Shown: positions 18,952 through 27,280 of the stretch, piece after piece
Numbering within the stretch: position 1 is the stretch's first letter
Layout: every line of letters starts with the position of its first letter
Assembly (NCBI RefSeq): GCF_900105215.1
Contig: NZ_FOIP01000001.1
Span: 2,854,501 to 2,918,500 of the forward strand
Direction of reading: 5' to 3'
Length of the DNA: 64,000 nucleotides
From: Lacrimispora sphenoides
GTDB lineage: Bacteria; Bacillota; Clostridia; Lachnospirales; Lachnospiraceae
Notes under the pieces: model-generated
Told to the model about the DNA's origin: nothing
Seen by the model: the letters and a program-made list of their open reading frames with translations, nothing else
Database searches by the model: none
Made by a program: the position numbers and the translations under genes

Positions 18952-19764
18952 TTGGATCCATCAATAAAGAATGTGGAAATGAAGAATAAGGATCGGTTTT
19001 TAGGATTTGCGGATGTCTATGATCAGGCAAGGCCGGAAATGCCAGAATATCCGATCGAGATCATAACAAGATATTTAAATAAGAAGGCAAATATTGTAGT
19101 TGACTTAGGCTGCGGTTCGGGCTTATCAACAACTGCATGGAAAAACCATTGCAACGCCATTATCGGTATTGAACCAAGTGATGATATGTTCCTGGCCGCC
19201 AATAAGAAATCAGATAAAAACATTTCGTTTAAGAAAGCGTTCGCCCATGAGACAGGTTTAAGCAGCGATTGTGCTGATGTTGTTATCTGTTCCCAGTCTT
19301 TTCATTGGATGAACCCTGCATTAACTCTGGCAGAAGTAAACCGCATACTAAAGTCCGGCGGTATATTTGCTGCGGTCGATTACGACTGGCCGCCTGTCTG
19401 CAAATGGGAAGCTGAGCTTGCCCATAAGCAGCTATTTTATAAAGTCAGCTGCCTGGAGGAAGAACATGAGGATTTGAAAGATGATTATATAAGATGGGAT
19501 AAAAATAAACATCTGTCCAATATCAATAATAGCGGTTACTTTCGTTATCAAAGAGAAATTGTTTTTGCAAACAGAGAATCCTGTGATGCCAAAAGATTTA
19601 TCAGTATGACGTTAAGCCAAAGCGGACTCCAAAGCATCATGAAACATAAGTCGGATTTAATTAAGAGTGCTCTGGATGAATATATTGAGACAATACAGTG
19701 CTTATTCGCCGGTGAGATGATGGAAGCGGACTTCTGTTATCGCATGCGCCTGGGTATTAAATGA
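18952..19764 (+). CDS. Class I SAM-dependent methyltransferase
   Basis: Protein of about 270 residues with a methyltransferase core: VVDLGCGSGLSTTAW (motif I), GIEPSDDMF, and SQSFHWMNPALTLAEVNRILKSGGIFAAVDYD, matching the type-11 methyltransferase fold. Substrate unknown. The start is probably TTG 18952, preceded by AATAGGAG at good spacing; ATG 18979 is an alternative without a ribosome site. It is visibly more AT-rich and lysine/asparagine-rich than the flanking porphyrin genes and occupies the slot where hemB usually sits, suggesting a later insertion. It is not a recognised tetrapyrrole enzyme. Confidence 0.8.
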   Translation: MDPSIKNVEMKNKDRFLGFADVYDQARPEMPEYPIEIITRYLNKKANIVVDLGCGSGLSTTAWKNHCNAIIGIEPSDDMFLAANKKSDKNISFKKAFAHETGLSSDCADVVICSQSFHWMNPALTLAEVNRILKSGGIFAAVDYDWPPVCKWEAELAHKQLFYKVSCLEEEHEDLKDDYIRWDKNKHLSNINNSGYFRYQREIVFANRESCDAKRFISMTLSQSGLQSIMKHKSDLIKSALDEYIETIQCLFAGEMMEADFCYRMRLGIK

Positions 19765-19818
19765 TCAATTTAACAAGAAACGAAAGCTATCTTACGGATT
19801 GAAAAGGAGTCAGTTAGA

Positions 19819-21096
19819 ATGAAAATAGAAGAATCAAAAACATTATTTGAAAAATCAAGGGAGTATTTCCCGGGCGGGGTCAACAGCCCGGTTCGTGCTT
19901 TTGGCTCCGTGGGAGGAGTACCGGTCTTCGTAAAACGGGCGTCAGGCTCCCATATTTTCGATGAGGATGGAAATGAATACATTGATTACGTGAATTCATG
20001 GGGGCCATCCATTCTTGGGCATGCCTGCGGGCCTGTGGTGGAAGCGGTGAGAGAGGCCTGTCTTGACGGCTTATCTTTTGGCGCGCCTACCAGAAAGGAG
20101 CTGGTTCTGGGAACACTTATCAGGGAGTGTATGCCTTCCATGGAGATGATGCGTATGGTAAGCTCCGGAACAGAAGCGGTCATGAGTGCGATCCGCGCGG
20201 CAAGAGGCTATACGGGAAGGGATAAGATCGTAAAGTTTATTGGCTGCTATCATGGACATTCCGATGGACTTTTAGTTAAGGCTGGTTCCGGTGCCTTGAC
20301 AGAATCTGCACCGGACAGTGCCGGTGTACCGGCTTCCTATACCCAGCACACATTGTTAGCCAGATATAATGATGAGGATTCCGTTAAAAAGCTGTTTTCG
20401 GAATTTCCCGATGACATCGGAGCGCTAGTGGTGGAGCCGGTGGCAGCCAATATGGGGCTCGTTCCGCCAAAGCCCGGTTTTCTGGAATTTTTAAGGGAAA
20501 TTACGGCAAAGTATGGAGCGGTTCTCATCTTTGATGAGGTCATTACCGGATTTCGTATGGGGCTTGGAGGCGCACAGGGATATTACGGTGTTACTCCTGA
20601 TATGACAGCCCTCGGAAAGATCGCAGGCGGTGGAATGCCGATGGGAGTGTATGGTGGAAGGAAGGAGATCATGGAGGTGGTTTCTCCTTTGGGAAAGGTA
20701 TATCAGGCAGGAACCCTTTCCGGCAATCCCATTGCAACGACAGCTGGAATCGCTACCATCAGGACCCTGATGGAGCAGCCGGGAATCTATTCTTCTCTGG
20801 AAGAAAAGGCTGGAAAGCTTGTGAAAACTCTTAAGGAAACGCTTCCGGAAACCTGGGTGAATCAGGCAGGCTCTCTTTTCAGCGTATTTTTCACAAAAGG
20901 CCAGGTGGTGGATTTTGATACAGCTCTGGCTTCGGACACGGTTAAGTATGGAACCTATTTTCATTATCTTTTGGAGCACGGCATTTACACGGCTCCTTCC
21001 CAGTTTGAAATTTTGTTTCTTTCTGCGGCACATACAGATGAGGATATTGAAAAAACCTGCAGCATCATAAAGGATGCAGCAGGAATTATTTCTTAA
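19819..21096 (+). CDS. hemL: Glutamate-1-semialdehyde 2,1-aminomutase
   Basis: PLP enzyme of 425 residues, standard size. Signature elements: FPGGVNSPVRAF at the N-terminus, GAPTRKE, SSGTEAVMSAIRAARGYTGR, GCYHGHSDGLLVKAGSG, FDEVITGFRMGLGGAQ, and the PLP lysine in TALGKIAGGGMPMG. Converts glutamate-1-semialdehyde to 5-aminolevulinate. ATG follows AAAAGGAGTCAGTTAGA. A terminator follows the stop, so this ends the tetrapyrrole operon. Confidence 0.96.
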   Translation: MKIEESKTLFEKSREYFPGGVNSPVRAFGSVGGVPVFVKRASGSHIFDEDGNEYIDYVNSWGPSILGHACGPVVEAVREACLDGLSFGAPTRKELVLGTLIRECMPSMEMMRMVSSGTEAVMSAIRAARGYTGRDKIVKFIGCYHGHSDGLLVKAGSGALTESAPDSAGVPASYTQHTLLARYNDEDSVKKLFSEFPDDIGALVVEPVAANMGLVPPKPGFLEFLREITAKYGAVLIFDEVITGFRMGLGGAQGYYGVTPDMTALGKIAGGGMPMGVYGGRKEIMEVVSPLGKVYQAGTLSGNPIATTAGIATIRTLMEQPGIYSSLEEKAGKLVKTLKETLPETWVNQAGSLFSVFFTKGQVVDFDTALASDTVKYGTYFHYLLEHGIYTAPSQFEILFLSAAHTDEDIEKTCSIIKDAAGIIS

Positions 21097-21110
21097 GAAT
21101 GGTAAAATAT

Positions 21111-21152
21111 AGCTTTGGAATGGCTGGGTGTCAGCAGTTCCAAAGCTTTTTC
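21111..21152 (+). terminator. Terminator after hemL
   Basis: AGCTTTGGAA pairs perfectly with TTCCAAAGCT over a 17-base loop, followed by TTTTC. Confidence 0.9.
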
Positions 21153-21233
21153 AAATTTTAAGGGAATAACCGTGCATTTTGCCATATAGATTCTAAAAGT
21201 TACATAAATTGTATTAACATTTTCCGCAATCTC

Positions 21234-21262
21234 TTGATAAATAGCTAGATTTGGTATATTTT
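21234..21262 (+). promoter_or_regulatory. Probable promoter of the flavodoxin gene
   Basis: TTGATA at 21234-21239 and TATATT at 21255-21260 preceded by TG (extended -10, 15-base spacer), or TATTTT at 17 bases. It lies 25-50 bases before the start codon and after the hemL terminator. Confidence 0.5.
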
Positions 21263-21284
21263 AATCTCATAGGAGGCTGAATGT

Positions 21285-21788
21285 ATGGACTATTTAGTTG
21301 TATATACAAGTAATACTGGAAATACCCAGAAGGTTGCCATGAAAATTTTTAAAACCCTTCCTGGAAAATCCAAGGATATTGTCAGTCTGGAGGAACTTCA
21401 TGGAGAAGAAGCGGATACGTATTTTGTAGGTTTCTGGAATAACCGGGGAACCTGTAAAACGGAAGTGCTTGACTTTCTTTCGGATCTCCACGGCAAACGG
21501 GTTGCTTTGTTTGGAACCTGCGGGCTTTCCGGAAATAAAGAATATTATAAACAGGTGGAAAAGCAGGTGGCTGTATTCCTTCCTGATGATAATGAATATC
21601 TTGGCTGTTTTATGTGCGGAGGAAAGATGGCTCCCCAGATTTTAGAAAAGTACAGGCAAATGCAGGCGATTCACGACACTCCTCAGATCAGAGCCATGAT
21701 ATCCGCATATGAGGATGGGATGCTGCATCCCAATGAACAGGATTTTAAGGACGCGGAAGAATTTGTAAAATCGGTTCTTAAGGAGTAA
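21285..21788 (+). CDS. Flavodoxin family protein (BilS-like)
   Basis: Protein of 167 residues with the flavodoxin FMN phosphate loop TSNTGNTQKVA, a WNNRGTCKTEVLDFL segment, and GTCGLSGNKEYYKQV and CFMCGGKMAPQILEKY. The Cys-containing C-terminal part recalls the flavodoxin-like proteins that accompany gut bilirubin reductase (BilS), but no BilR-type reductase is present here. Predicted role: FMN-dependent low-potential electron transfer. It has its own promoter and is followed 21 bases later by ftsH. ATG follows ATAGGAGGCTGAATGT. Confidence 0.8.
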   Translation: MDYLVVYTSNTGNTQKVAMKIFKTLPGKSKDIVSLEELHGEEADTYFVGFWNNRGTCKTEVLDFLSDLHGKRVALFGTCGLSGNKEYYKQVEKQVAVFLPDDNEYLGCFMCGGKMAPQILEKYRQMQAIHDTPQIRAMISAYEDGMLHPNEQDFKDAEEFVKSVLKE

Positions 21789-21809
21789 CAAAAGAAAAGG
21801 AGGAGAATT

Positions 21810-23684
21810 ATGGGTTTGAAAGATGATAATACACAAAATAAGCAGAAAAAACCGTTTATTTTTTATTATGTAATCGTTTTATTAGTAATGATATTGTTTA
21901 ATGCATTGACGGTTCCATGGATTCAGTCCAAATCCGTGACTGAGGTTCCCTACAGCACGTTTCTGGAGATGGTAGACCAGGGGAAAGTTCAGGCAGTTGC
22001 AAAGACAGAAACAGAGATCCAGTTTAAATCAGATACCGGAAAGAAGGACTGGGAAGGCAAGCCTGTGTACGATGTATATAAGACCGGACTGTGGCCGGAT
22101 GATACACTTACCGAAAGGCTGATAGCCCATGACGTTTCTTTTGAAAAGGCGATTGTAGAGCAGATGTCCCCCTTGCTTTCCATTTTGCTTACCTGGATCA
22201 TTCCCATTTTGATCTTTGTGTTTCTGGGGAATTTTCTATCCGGGCAGATACAAAAAAAGATGGGCGGCGGCAATGCCATGAGCTTTGGAAAATCCAATCC
22301 GAAGATCTATGCGGAATCCGAGACAGGAAAAACATTTCGGGATGTGGCCGGCCAGGAGGAGGCAAAGGAAGCTTTAACGGAGATTGTGGATTTTCTTCAT
22401 AACCCCCAGAAGTATGCGGATATCGGTGCATCCCTTCCCAAAGGTGCCCTGCTAGTAGGCCCTCCCGGAACCGGTAAGACACTCCTTGCCAGGGCGGTAG
22501 CAGGTGAAGCACATGTGCCGTTTTTCTCCATATCTGGTTCTGAATTCGTGGAAATGTTTGTGGGTATGGGTGCGGCAAAGGTCAGGGACTTATTTAAGCA
22601 GGCCACTGAAAAGGCCCCCTGTATCGTATTCATCGATGAAATTGATACCATAGGCAAGAAACGTGACGGTGGCGGCTTCACCGGAAACGACGAACGGGAA
22701 CAGACCTTAAACCAGCTCTTGGCTGAGATGGATGGATTTGACGGAAGAAAAGGCGTTGTCATATTGGCAGCCACCAACCGTCCGGATTCCCTTGATAAAG
22801 CTCTTTTAAGGCCGGGCCGTTTTGACCGCAGGATCCCTGTGGAGCTTCCTGATCTTAATGGCAGGGAGGCCATATTAAAGGTTCACGGCAAAAATGTAAA
22901 GCTGTCCGATGATGTGGATTTTCATGGAATCGCACTTGCCACGGCCGGGTCCAGCGGTGCAGAGCTTGCCAATATTGTTAATGAGGCGGCGCTCCGGGCA
23001 GTCCGGATGGGCAGAAAGACCGTAACCCAAAGAGACTTGGAAGAAAGCGTAGAGGTAGTAATCGCAGGATACCAGAAAAAGGATGCTTCTGTTAATTCCA
23101 AGGAAAGGAAGATCATTGCTTATCATGAGGTAGGGCATGCGCTTGTTGCTGCTTGCCAGAACCATTCAGCGCCTGTTCATAAGATCACCATTATTCCAAG
23201 AACTTCCGGCGCCCTCGGCTATACCATGCAGGTGGATGAAGAAGAACGCCACCTGTTGACAAAGGAGGCTGCCTTAAGCAAGATCGCCACCTTTACCGGA
23301 GGAAGGGCGGCAGAAGAGCTGATATTTGATACAGTCACCAGCGGCGCTTCCAATGATATCGAACAGGCTACCAGAATTGCCAGGGCTATGGTGACCCGTT
23401 ACGGTATGAGCGATGAGTTTGATATGGTGGCCCTTGAGACCGTAACCAACCAGTATCTGGGCGGAGACACCACTCTTGCCTGTTCTCCTGAAACGGCAAA
23501 GCAGATCGATGATACCGTAATCAGAATCGTAAAGGAACAGCATCAGAAGGCCTTTAATATTCTTAAGGAAAATGTTACAAAGCTGCATGAGATCGCAGAA
23601 TATCTCCTGGAACGGGAAACCATAACAGGGGAAGAGTTCATGAGGATCGCAGGTTTTGAGACTGCCGGAACCCAGGAAAGCTAA
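21810..23684 (+). CDS. ftsH: ATP-dependent zinc metalloprotease FtsH
   Basis: Membrane AAA+ protease of 624 residues. Two N-terminal membrane segments (about 13-33 and 112-134) flank an extracytoplasmic domain. Then AAA motifs: Walker A GPPGTGKT, Walker B CIVFIDEID, second region of homology ALLRPGRFDRR; and the zinc site HEVGHALVAA with the third ligand region near GASNDIEQAT. It degrades misassembled membrane proteins and some regulators. Shorter than many FtsH (about 640) but complete. ATG follows AAAGGAGGAG. The genome may have another copy; that cannot be seen here. Confidence 0.95.
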   Translation: MGLKDDNTQNKQKKPFIFYYVIVLLVMILFNALTVPWIQSKSVTEVPYSTFLEMVDQGKVQAVAKTETEIQFKSDTGKKDWEGKPVYDVYKTGLWPDDTLTERLIAHDVSFEKAIVEQMSPLLSILLTWIIPILIFVFLGNFLSGQIQKKMGGGNAMSFGKSNPKIYAESETGKTFRDVAGQEEAKEALTEIVDFLHNPQKYADIGASLPKGALLVGPPGTGKTLLARAVAGEAHVPFFSISGSEFVEMFVGMGAAKVRDLFKQATEKAPCIVFIDEIDTIGKKRDGGGFTGNDEREQTLNQLLAEMDGFDGRKGVVILAATNRPDSLDKALLRPGRFDRRIPVELPDLNGREAILKVHGKNVKLSDDVDFHGIALATAGSSGAELANIVNEAALRAVRMGRKTVTQRDLEESVEVVIAGYQKKDASVNSKERKIIAYHEVGHALVAACQNHSAPVHKITIIPRTSGALGYTMQVDEEERHLLTKEAALSKIATFTGGRAAEELIFDTVTSGASNDIEQATRIARAMVTRYGMSDEFDMVALETVTNQYLGGDTTLACSPETAKQIDDTVIRIVKEQHQKAFNILKENVTKLHEIAEYLLERETITGEEFMRIAGFETAGTQES

Positions 23685-23722
23685 AAATATTGTAAAAATG
23701 TTACAAAAAAAATGAAAATACG

Positions 23723-23751
23723 TTTTACTTTTTGGTAGATTATGGTATAAT
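23723..23751 (+). promoter_or_regulatory. Promoter of chemoreceptor gene
   Basis: TTTACT (23724-23729) and TATAAT (23746-23751) with TG one base before the -10, an extended -10 promoter with 16-base spacer, 38 bases before the start codon. Confidence 0.65.
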
Positions 23752-23789
23752 TCCCGTAAAGGTTGTAACTTACAGAGGGGGATTATGCA

Positions 23790-25979
23790 ATGAAGGTACA
23801 GTTTTTGAGAAAATGGAGGAGTCGTGATTTAAGTAGCAAAGGGTTGTCCTGGTTAAAGAAGAAAGGGGCAGGAAAATATCAGCTTTCAACCAGGATTGCA
23901 CTCATCGCAGGAATTATGCTGGTGGTCGTTTTTACGGGTTTGATCGGAGTTACCTCCAGAATGACAAAAAACGCCATGAAACAGTCCGCTTTCAGAGAGT
24001 TAAAGACTCTGGCATCTGAGAACGGAAAGGTGATCCAGCAGACGCTTGATGAGGCAAGGCAGGTATCAGACAATATTACGTACTATCTTGAGAATTCAGC
24101 GGCTAACCGAAAGGTTCTCCAGGGGCTGAGGATTAAGTCAGGCCCTTCAGCTGAACCGCTGTATAAAAGCCAGGTATTTGATAATATGACCCTGGACAGC
24201 TATGGTATGAGAATGGAGGATTATATGATGACGACCATCAAGTCCTCAGTTCTCTACTCCGAAGATATCGTAGGAATCGGTATTCTGTTTGAGCAGTATG
24301 CCATGAGTTCTGCAGCCAGAAGCTATGGCCTGTATGCAGGCAAGGATGGGACGGTTAAGGACTGCGGGCTGTACGAGGATTATTCTTCCGCGGATTATTT
24401 TGTAAAGGTGATGGAAGAAAAGACTCAGGTCATTACACTGCCATATAAATCGAATGGAATGATGATCATTACCATGGCGGTGCCTGTAATCGTTAACGAC
24501 AGGGTGCTGTGCGTGGTTTCCATTGATGTGGATCTGGACCGCTTCAGCCAGATGAAAACGGCAGGTTCCTCCTACCCAAGCATGCAAACCTTCATTTTAA
24601 ATGAAACAGGAACCATCATTTCAGAAAGTACAGGCAGCGGTCTCGTTGGAACCAGTGTTTCTGATTTCGTGAACAGCGGGACGTGCAGAGAGAAGATAAA
24701 TACGGAAATTACCTCTGGCTCCGACTTTTATACCGTAGATCCAGGCAAAAAAGGAGATACCTATTATTTCTTTGAACCAATTCAGTTAAATGGTTCCAGC
24801 TGGTACTCCGTCACAGCGGTGGAAGCGGGGGATATGAACCGGGAAGCAGACCGGATGTCTTCCATGATGATCGTTATTTCCATCACAGCCATGATCGTTA
24901 TTCTCTTTATCATTGCATTTATTATAAGAAGGCAGTTAAAACCGATCCATAAGATCGTTGCGGCTGCCGGGCAGATCGCGGAAGGGGATTTAAGTGTCAT
25001 TATTGATGTGGAATCCAACGATGAGATCGGCCTTGTTGCAGCTTCCTTTGAACGAATGACAGTGAACTTAAAAGAGGTAATAGACCGAATCTCCTTTACG
25101 TTAAATGAAGTTGCAAACAACCATTTGGACTTAAACGTGGAACTGGGTCTTAAGGGAGACTTTTCCCAGCTTGAAAAGGCGGTAAAGCAGATCGTCATGA
25201 ATTTAAATTCGGTTATGAATGAAGTTAATCAGGCAGCTGCCCAGGTAGCGGTAAGCTCCGGACAGGTTGCAAGCGGTTCCCAGCTTTTAGCAAACGGTGC
25301 GGAGGAGCAGGAAAGAACCGTTGAAATGCTATCCGGCTCCATCAGCCAGGTTGCAGAAAAAGTCAGACGTCTGGCAGAAAAAGCCGGAGAAGTTTCCTTA
25401 CAGGTTCAGATGACCGGTACAGAGGTGGTAAACTGCGATATGTCCATGCAGAATCTTTCCAATGCCATGAATGAAATTCATGTCTCTTCCGGTGAGATCG
25501 GAAAGATTATCAAGGTGATTGAAGATATTGCATTCCAGACCAATATCCTGGCATTAAATGCTGCAATAGAGGCCGCAAGGGCAGGAGAGTCTGGAAGAGG
25601 ATTCGCAGTGGTTGCCGGTGAGGTACGGAATCTTGCTGCAAAAAGCTCTGAAGCAGCAAAGAATACCACGGCATTAATCAGGGATTCCATAAATGCTGTG
25701 GAAAAGGGCAATGAGATATTGGATGAAACCGTTCAGTCCATGATGAAGGTGTTGGAGGATTCCGCTCTGGCAGTGGATTCCGTGGATACCATTTCAACCA
25801 TAGCCTCCCAGGAAGCAAGAGCAGTGGAAGATGTGACCAAGGAGCTTGGAAGGATCTCCTCTGTAGTTCAGAACAATGCAGCGGCAGCGGAAGAAAGTGC
25901 GGCTTCCAGTGAGGAACTATCCCAGCAGGCGCAGCTTTTGCGTGAACTGGTAAAGAACTTCCGCTTAAGAGAAGAATAA
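23790..25979 (+). CDS. Methyl-accepting chemotaxis protein (dCache-type sensor)
   Basis: Protein of 729 residues. A membrane helix at about 38-58 is followed by an extracytoplasmic ligand-binding region of roughly 310 residues of dCache type, a second membrane helix at about 372-395 (SMMIVISITAMIVILFIIAF), a HAMP domain (RRQLKPIHKIVAAAGQIAEGDL) and the cytoplasmic signalling coiled coil. The hairpin tip is conserved ([19 protein letters not shown], then AAIEAARAGESGRGFAVVAGEVRNLA). The sensed ligand is unknown. ATG follows AGAGGGGGATTATGCA. Monocistronic: own promoter and a perfect terminator after the stop. Confidence 0.93.
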   Translation: MKVQFLRKWRSRDLSSKGLSWLKKKGAGKYQLSTRIALIAGIMLVVVFTGLIGVTSRMTKNAMKQSAFRELKTLASENGKVIQQTLDEARQVSDNITYYLENSAANRKVLQGLRIKSGPSAEPLYKSQVFDNMTLDSYGMRMEDYMMTTIKSSVLYSEDIVGIGILFEQYAMSSAARSYGLYAGKDGTVKDCGLYEDYSSADYFVKVMEEKTQVITLPYKSNGMMIITMAVPVIVNDRVLCVVSIDVDLDRFSQMKTAGSSYPSMQTFILNETGTIISESTGSGLVGTSVSDFVNSGTCREKINTEITSGSDFYTVDPGKKGDTYYFFEPIQLNGSSWYSVTAVEAGDMNREADRMSSMMIVISITAMIVILFIIAFIIRRQLKPIHKIVAAAGQIAEGDLSVIIDVESNDEIGLVAASFERMTVNLKEVIDRISFTLNEVANNHLDLNVELGLKGDFSQLEKAVKQIVMNLNSVMNEVNQAAAQVAVSSGQVASGSQLLANGAEEQERTVEMLSGSISQVAEKVRRLAEKAGEVSLQVQMTGTEVVNCDMSMQNLSNAMNEIHVSSGEIGKIIKVIEDIAFQTNILALNAAIEAARAGESGRGFAVVAGEVRNLAAKSSEAAKNTTALIRDSINAVEKGNEILDETVQSMMKVLEDSALAVDSVDTISTIASQEARAVEDVTKELGRISSVVQNNAAAAEESAASSEELSQQAQLLRELVKNFRLREE

Positions 25980-26011
25980 AAGATACATAATGAATTTCAT
26001 AAAGGATCGTG

Positions 26012-26054
26012 AAACAGAGTTAATTCGAACAGATATTTAACTCTGTTTCTTTTT
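26012..26054 (+). terminator. Terminator after chemoreceptor gene
   Basis: AAACAGAGTTAA (26012-26023) pairs perfectly with TTAACTCTGTTT (26037-26048), followed by CTTTTT. Confidence 0.95.
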
Positions 26055-26198
26055 GTGATGACATACAAAAATTATATAATATTCGAATAAAGGCAATAAA
26101 ATGTTTTGTAATAACATTATAAAAATGCATATAAATTCTAAATAATTATATACAATTTGAAAATTAACAATTAATATATAAAAATATATTAAAAAGTA

Positions 26199-26227
26199 TT
26201 GACAAAATAAAGCTTGTACGTTATAAT
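26199..26227 (+). promoter_or_regulatory. Consensus sigma-A promoter driving a non-coding transcript
   Basis: TTGACA at 26199-26204, exactly 17 bases, TATAAT at 26222-26227. Both hexamers match the consensus perfectly; it is the strongest promoter in the window. Transcription should start near 26234. No protein gene follows in this direction. Confidence 0.85.
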
Positions 26228-26233
26228 AAAGCC

Positions 26234-26690
26234 ATAACTAAAAGAATTTAAATAAAGAAAGTTAAATCTAAAAGAAGGAGGTACAGTCCACCAGAAAGAG
26301 CAGCCACGCTTCATTTATATAATATATGAAGCAAAAGAAAAACCAATCTGCCGATGTTAAAAGCCAATCTTTGAAGCAATGGTAAGTCATTCATGAAAAA
26401 GAGAGAATTCATGAGAAGGAAAGACTGTATTAGATTCAAATGATCCAACTTAAGAAATTTAGGACATATAAGGAGAGAAGCAGTTAAGTTAAAAAGTAAA
26501 GTCCATGAATCTGGTGTATAACAACGGGGAGCGGAAAAATTAACATAGATCATGCTGAAGATCGTGTACTATGTACAAGGAAACAGACATGAGAGAGAAA
26601 CGAGGTATCAAGACCAATGGATTCAATAATATAGAAACGGATATCGATGGTATGAAAACTTAAAATCGGTATCCGTTTCTATCTGTTTAT
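26234..26690 (+). ncRNA. Candidate structured non-coding RNA, about 450 nt, unrecognised class
   Basis: The stretch lies between the perfect promoter at 26199-26227 and an 18-bp terminator stem, and no plausible reading frame exists on the plus strand. A Shine-Dalgarno-like AAGGAGG at about 26275 has no start codon at usable distance. Several possible helices are visible: GCTTCAT/ATGAAGC (26308-26314 with 26326-26332), AACTTAA/TTAAGTT (26447-26453 with 26484-26490), ACATAG/CTATGT (26543-26548 with 26569-26574), and a long-range CACCAGA/TCTGGTG (26289-26295 with 26510-26516) that could close a multi-branched domain. Purine-rich linkers separate them. I do not recognise a known class; size suggests comparison with large bacterial RNAs such as OLE, ROOL and GOLLD. 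Helices are by eye only. Confidence 0.6.
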
Positions 26691-26692
26691 TA
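26631..26692 (+). terminator. Terminator of the candidate non-coding RNA
   Basis: An 18-bp stem, ATAGAAACGGATATCGAT with ATCGGTATCCGTTTCTAT (one G-T pair), loop of 16 bases, followed by CTGTTTATTATT. The U-tail is moderate. Confidence 0.75.
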
Positions 26693-26703
26693 TTAAGGAT
26701 ATG

Positions 26704-26739
26704 ATAAAAAAGGAAACCTTTCTCAAAGTTTCCCTTTAC
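26704..26739 (-). terminator. Terminator downstream of the HIT gene (minus strand)
   Basis: On the minus strand AAAGGGAAACTTTGAGAAAG folds back with its continuation GTTTCCTTTTT (one bulge), ending in TTTTTATC. It sits between the convergent HIT gene and the candidate RNA and may work in both directions. Confidence 0.7.
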
Positions 26740-26760
26740 TTACATATATTGATAAATGAA

Positions 26761-27243
26761 TTAAATAAATTTTTTTTTATTGTTCTTGATAAAATAATCT
26801 CTTAATTTTCGGACGTACTCTAAACGTTCTTCTGGCTTTGAGTTTTCTCTGTCTGCCTTATATAAATTGTCACCCTTATATCTTGGAAATACATGAAGAT
26901 GATAATGCCACACATCTTGATTTCCACAAGGTTCATTATGCTGTCTGGAAGATACTCCATCACATTTGTACGTTTCTTTTAATGCAAGTGCGATTTCTTT
27001 TTCTAAATCATGTATTCTGTAAGAAAATTCAGATGGCAGATCATATAAGTTCTCTATATGTTTATTAGGAATAATAATGACATGTCCTTTATTATTTTTC
27101 CACCAACAAGAAGAAATAAATGCAGTAACATAGTCATCTTTGTATATTATATCGTTCTGTTTCGTATATATATGTTCATTTTCCACTCCATCAACTATTA
27201 GACAAAAAGGGCAAACATACCCTTCGGGTTCATGATTATACAT
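26761..27243 (-). CDS. HIT family (histidine triad) protein
   Basis: Protein of 160 residues. The triad HYHLHVFPR (His113, His115, His117) and the upstream GHVIIIPNKHIENLYDL are typical of HIT nucleotide hydrolases/transferases. An N-terminal CPFC (Cys11, Cys14) may bind zinc as in some HINT/FHIT-like proteins. Probable activity: hydrolysis of nucleoside phosphoramidates or dinucleotides. The gene is clearly more AT-rich than its neighbours. It lies 37 bases after the radical SAM gene on the same strand. Confidence 0.9.
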   Translation of the reverse strand: MYNHEPEGYVCPFCLIVDGVENEHIYTKQNDIIYKDDYVTAFISSCWWKNNKGHVIIIPNKHIENLYDLPSEFSYRIHDLEKEIALALKETYKCDGVSSRQHNEPCGNQDVWHYHLHVFPRYKGDNLYKADRENSKPEERLEYVRKLRDYFIKNNKKKFI

Positions 27244-27280
27244 ATCTTTCCTCCAATATAATCTACATACTTAGCCTTTA

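Noticed and set aside
26311..26553. 80-residue open frame on the minus strand over the candidate RNA
   Set aside because: No Shine-Dalgarno, no recognisable protein features; it is antisense to a region bounded by plus-strand promoter and terminator.
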